Below, in pieces: positions 5,688-7,295 of a stretch of 7,295 nucleotides of DNA. Origin of the DNA: Treponema sp. (GTDB taxonomy: Bacteria > Spirochaetota > Spirochaetia > Treponematales > Breznakiellaceae); the NCBI GenBank assembly GCA_031288815.1, contig JAITQR010000292.1:1-7295 (forward strand), in the 5' to 3' direction. The translations under genes and the position numbers were made by a program. The notes beneath the pieces are model-generated. The model made no database searches. It saw only the letters and a program-made list of their open reading frames with translations, and was not told the DNA's origin. Within the stretch, counting starts at the first letter, position 1; each line of letters starts with the position of its first letter.

Positions 5688-7079
5688 TTAGTTATTAACC
5701 TGGGAATCCAGCAGACGCTGGATGTTCTGGTTGGCCCCGTCCAAAAGGGTCTGGACATTGGCGTTCCGGTCGGTAAGTACCGCCTGGCATACCCTGGTCA
5801 ATTCGGCATAGATATCCTGGGTCAGCATGGGTTCCTCGGCGCGGATGTAATCGGGGCGCCTGGTAGCGGCAAAAAAATCGTTGTAGAGCCGTATGTCCAC
5901 ATTGGCGAATGCGTTCAGGACGTCTTCCTGGGCTTTAAGGAATGCAGAGTCCTTCCAAACCGGAAAACCGGGGATATTGGGCATGTCCCGTTCCTGGTTG
6001 AATCTCGCAGTATCTCTGAGGCCGGTGACGACGGCATCGGTGGCCACCGGTGCATTGCCCATGAGTTCCAGATAGTACAGAGTCGCGCTCACCTGTTCGG
6101 ATGTGGCGTTTTTCTCGAAGAAGTAGACGTTTCCGCCCGTGAGGCCGTACTGGCCCTTGGGTCCCGTGGGTATGGGTACCAGGGCAATATCCTCAATGGG
6201 GAGGCCGTAAAGGGCAGCGGGTATGCCTATCCCGGTATTGGCACCCAGCCACATGGCTGCCATACCCGTAGCGAGGTTCCTATAACCGGTTGAATTATCC
6301 TCACTGGTGGGATCCGGTGTTAAGGCATCGTACTTCCACTTGAGATCCTTGATGTAGCTCATCGCCTGGACCGCCTCCGGGGAGTTAAGCTGGGCGATCC
6401 AGCGGCCGTTCCGTTGAACCTCAAGTTCCGCGCCGAAACCACAGGCTATGGGTGAATAATGCCAGCCTCCGTAATTTTTCGATGCAGGGAACACAAAACC
6501 CGCAGCCCCGGTTTTCTGCTTGATGGTCTGGGCGGTGATTGCCAGTTCGTCCCAAGTCTTGGGGTAGAGGGGAAGGCCCTGGGCATCCACCAAGCCCGCC
6601 TCCCGGAACAACTCAACGTTCAGCATGAGGCCAAGGGCATACACATACTCCGGGTATCCGTAGATCCGCCCGTCCCGGCTCAGGAATTCCTTGACGGATT
6701 CCTCCATCTTGGTATCCCAGCCCAGGACCTGTAACTCGGGGGTAATATCCCTGACGTATCCACCGTCTATAAGTTTTGCCACCTCCGTAAACCAGGTAAC
6801 GAACATAGTGGGGAGCCGTCCCGCCGCCGCTTGGGGTACGAAGGTATCTACGCCATAGACAAATGTGGCGGGCTCTATGACAACATCAGGGTACTTCTCG
6901 TTAAACTTTTTTACATATCCTTCGTGGATGGCAACCCCATCGGGGTTGGTATCAGCTGGCCATATACCAAGGCGTATGACCGTTTTGGCGGTGGCAGCCT
7001 CCTGCTGCCGACCCCCGGCAAAGGCCAGGGAGGAACCAAGAACCACGAGACCAAGGACAAGACACAGAATCCTTTTCAT
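5688..7079 (-). CDS. Extracellular sugar-binding protein of an ABC transporter (CUT1)
   Basis: With the start at 7079 this gene encodes 463 residues, normal for the SBP_bac_1 family. MKRILCLVLGLVVLGSS then LAFAGG is a clear signal peptide with a probable signal peptidase I cut near AFA. The lipobox cysteine is missing, so the mature protein should be periplasmic or loosely membrane-bound. Family features include an early strand VIRLGIW (34-40), EGYVKKFNEKYPDVVIE (53-69), RIYGYPEYVYALGLMLNVEL (138-157) with the following FREAGL, YPKTWDELA (172-180), and a Gly-rich segment GLTGGNVYFF (312-321). It captures a sugar or oligosaccharide and delivers it to the two permeases encoded downstream. The ligand is not readable. 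The frame is open to an ATG at 7127, but AAGGAG (7086-7091), six bases before M7079, and the signal peptide fix the start. A 70-base gap with a strong hairpin separates it from the permeases. Confidence 0.94.
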   Translation of the reverse strand: MKRILCLVLGLVVLGSSLAFAGGRQQEAATAKTVIRLGIWPADTNPDGVAIHEGYVKKFNEKYPDVVIEPATFVYGVDTFVPQAAAGRLPTMFVTWFTEVAKLIDGGYVRDITPELQVLGWDTKMEESVKEFLSRDGRIYGYPEYVYALGLMLNVELFREAGLVDAQGLPLYPKTWDELAITAQTIKQKTGAAGFVFPASKNYGGWHYSPIACGFGAELEVQRNGRWIAQLNSPEAVQAMSYIKDLKWKYDALTPDPTSEDNSTGYRNLATGMAAMWLGANTGIGIPAALYGLPIEDIALVPIPTGPKGQYGLTGGNVYFFEKNATSEQVSATLYYLELMGNAPVATDAVVTGLRDTARFNQERDMPNIPGFPVWKDSAFLKAQEDVLNAFANVDIRLYNDFFAATRRPDYIRAEEPMLTQDIYAELTRVCQAVLTDRNANVQTLLDGANQNIQRLLDSQVNN

Positions 7080-7091
7080 GTGAGACTCCTT

Positions 7092-7125
7092 AAAAAATAT
7101 TTGCACAGGAATACTCCTGTAGTGC
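7092..7125 (-). promoter_or_regulatory. Leader hairpin with T tract directly before the binding-protein RBS
   Basis: On the - strand, TGCAC-TA-CAGGA and TCCTG-TGCA enclose the loop GTAT and give about nine base pairs with a small bulge. AAATATTTTTT follows, then the SD AAGGAG (7086-7091). The shape is that of a weak attenuator or an operator-like inverted repeat. The 5' arm holds an AGGAG copy, so the TCCT of the 3' arm could pair either with it or with the true SD. Function is inferred from structure only. Confidence 0.45.
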
Positions 7126-7138
7126 ACGGTGTGAGATG

Positions 7139-7152
7139 GTTTTCCCCAAAAC
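7139..7152. promoter_or_regulatory. Inverted repeat GTTTT-CCCC-AAAAC upstream of the transporter operon
   Basis: Perfect 5 bp arms flank CCCC about 60 bp before the binding-protein ATG. It could be an operator. I could not find a convincing -35/-10 pair nearby on the - strand, so the operon promoter is not placed. Confidence 0.25.
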
Positions 7153-7184
7153 TCGATTGGTTTTTAGATTAGTCCGACGGATAT

Positions 7185-7228
7185 AAAAAAACGTGTCCGG
7201 GAACCGCGCGTATTTCCAAACACGTTTT
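7185..7228 (-). terminator. Intrinsic terminator of an unseen - strand gene to the right
   Basis: AAAACGTGT (7188-7196) and ACACGTTTT (7220-7228) form a perfect 9 bp outer stem, and GGAA (7200-7203) with TTCC (7214-7217) forms an inner stem around a 10-base loop. Read on the - strand the stem ends in seven T (7185-7191), a standard Rho-independent terminator. It would end transcription entering from beyond base 7295 and insulate the transporter operon. On the + strand only four T follow, so it is weaker in that direction. Confidence 0.65.
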
Positions 7229-7295
7229 AACGGATAAACGAATTGCTGATGGTTGGTTATGTTAGTTGTTAGGAAATAATTTAACGGTTGTGTGT

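Noticed and set aside
5618..5758. Longer start of the MalF-type permease at 5758
   Set aside because: The extension reads through the hairpin and the end of the binding-protein gene. A good SD precedes M5617, and the shorter protein has the usual family length.
5490..6293. + strand frame of 267 codons across the permease/binding-protein junction
   Set aside because: It is antisense to two well-supported genes and crosses the intergenic terminator-like hairpin, with no RBS or family resemblance.
7226..7287. Direct repeat TTTAACGG at 7226-7233 and 7280-7287
   Set aside because: Two copies of eight bases in AT-rich intergenic DNA are not enough to claim an attachment site or iteron. No integrase or replication gene is present.
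7092..7294. Open - strand frame of about 66 codons entering from the right edge and ending at the TAA before the binding-protein RBS
   Set aside because: It passes through a strong terminator-like stem and the leader hairpin, has no start in the window and its composition follows the AT-rich DNA. I treat it as chance. The other two - strand frames stop at 7281-7283 and 7262-7264, either of which could end the unseen upstream gene, but there are too few codons to judge.

Overview
The window is a 7.3 kb chromosomal stretch of a fairly GC-rich bacterium. No gene identifies the organism, but the style of the substrate-binding protein signal peptide, the lipoprotein peptidoglycan hydrolase and the CUT1-type transporter without its own ATPase would fit a spirochaete (for example a gut or sediment Treponema/Spirochaeta relative). 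That placement is an impression from protein style and has not been tested. I see no mobile element, CRISPR array, tRNA or rRNA.

Layout. (1) 1-80, + strand: the last 25 codons of a gene that starts outside the window, possibly a ribbon-helix-helix protein. Its stop shares a CTAG with the stop of the next gene. (2) 77-835, - strand: a predicted lipoprotein N-acetylglucosaminidase (peptidoglycan hydrolase). (3) 910-1674, + strand: radC, diverging from the hydrolase across a 74 bp AT-rich gap. Neither start has a visible Shine-Dalgarno sequence. (4) 1675-1757: an 83 bp regulatory gap with a good sigma-70-type promoter, two small inverted repeats and a strong RBS. (5) 1758-3785, + strand: a 675-residue cytoplasmic glycosidase-like protein with a TIM barrel, a GH42-style trimerisation domain and a C-terminal beta domain. 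(6) 3827-7079, - strand, convergent with the glycosidase: a three-gene sugar ABC transporter operon read from right to left (binding protein, MalF-type permease, MalG-type permease). (7) 7080-7295: the operon leader, with a hairpin just before the binding-protein RBS, a small inverted repeat, and a good intrinsic terminator that probably closes an unseen - strand gene to the right. The last 67 bases hold no gene I can support.

How the genes may work together. The binding protein and two permeases should import an oligosaccharide or glycoside. No ATP-binding subunit is encoded here, so a shared MsmX/UgpC-type ATPase elsewhere is expected. The neighbouring cytoplasmic glycosidase-like protein is the natural candidate to cleave what is imported. 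The substrate cannot be read from the sequence. The hydrolase and radC are housekeeping-type genes that look unrelated to the sugar locus.

The most interesting points are: (a) the glycosidase keeps what looks like the GH42 zinc cysteine cluster but lacks the GH42 Asn-Glu acid/base motif; (b) the hairpin between binding protein and permeases is an intrinsic terminator only when read on the opposite strand; (c) the binding-protein leader contains a hairpin that could switch pairing with the RBS; (d) the radC/hydrolase divergent pair looks leaderless or SD-less.
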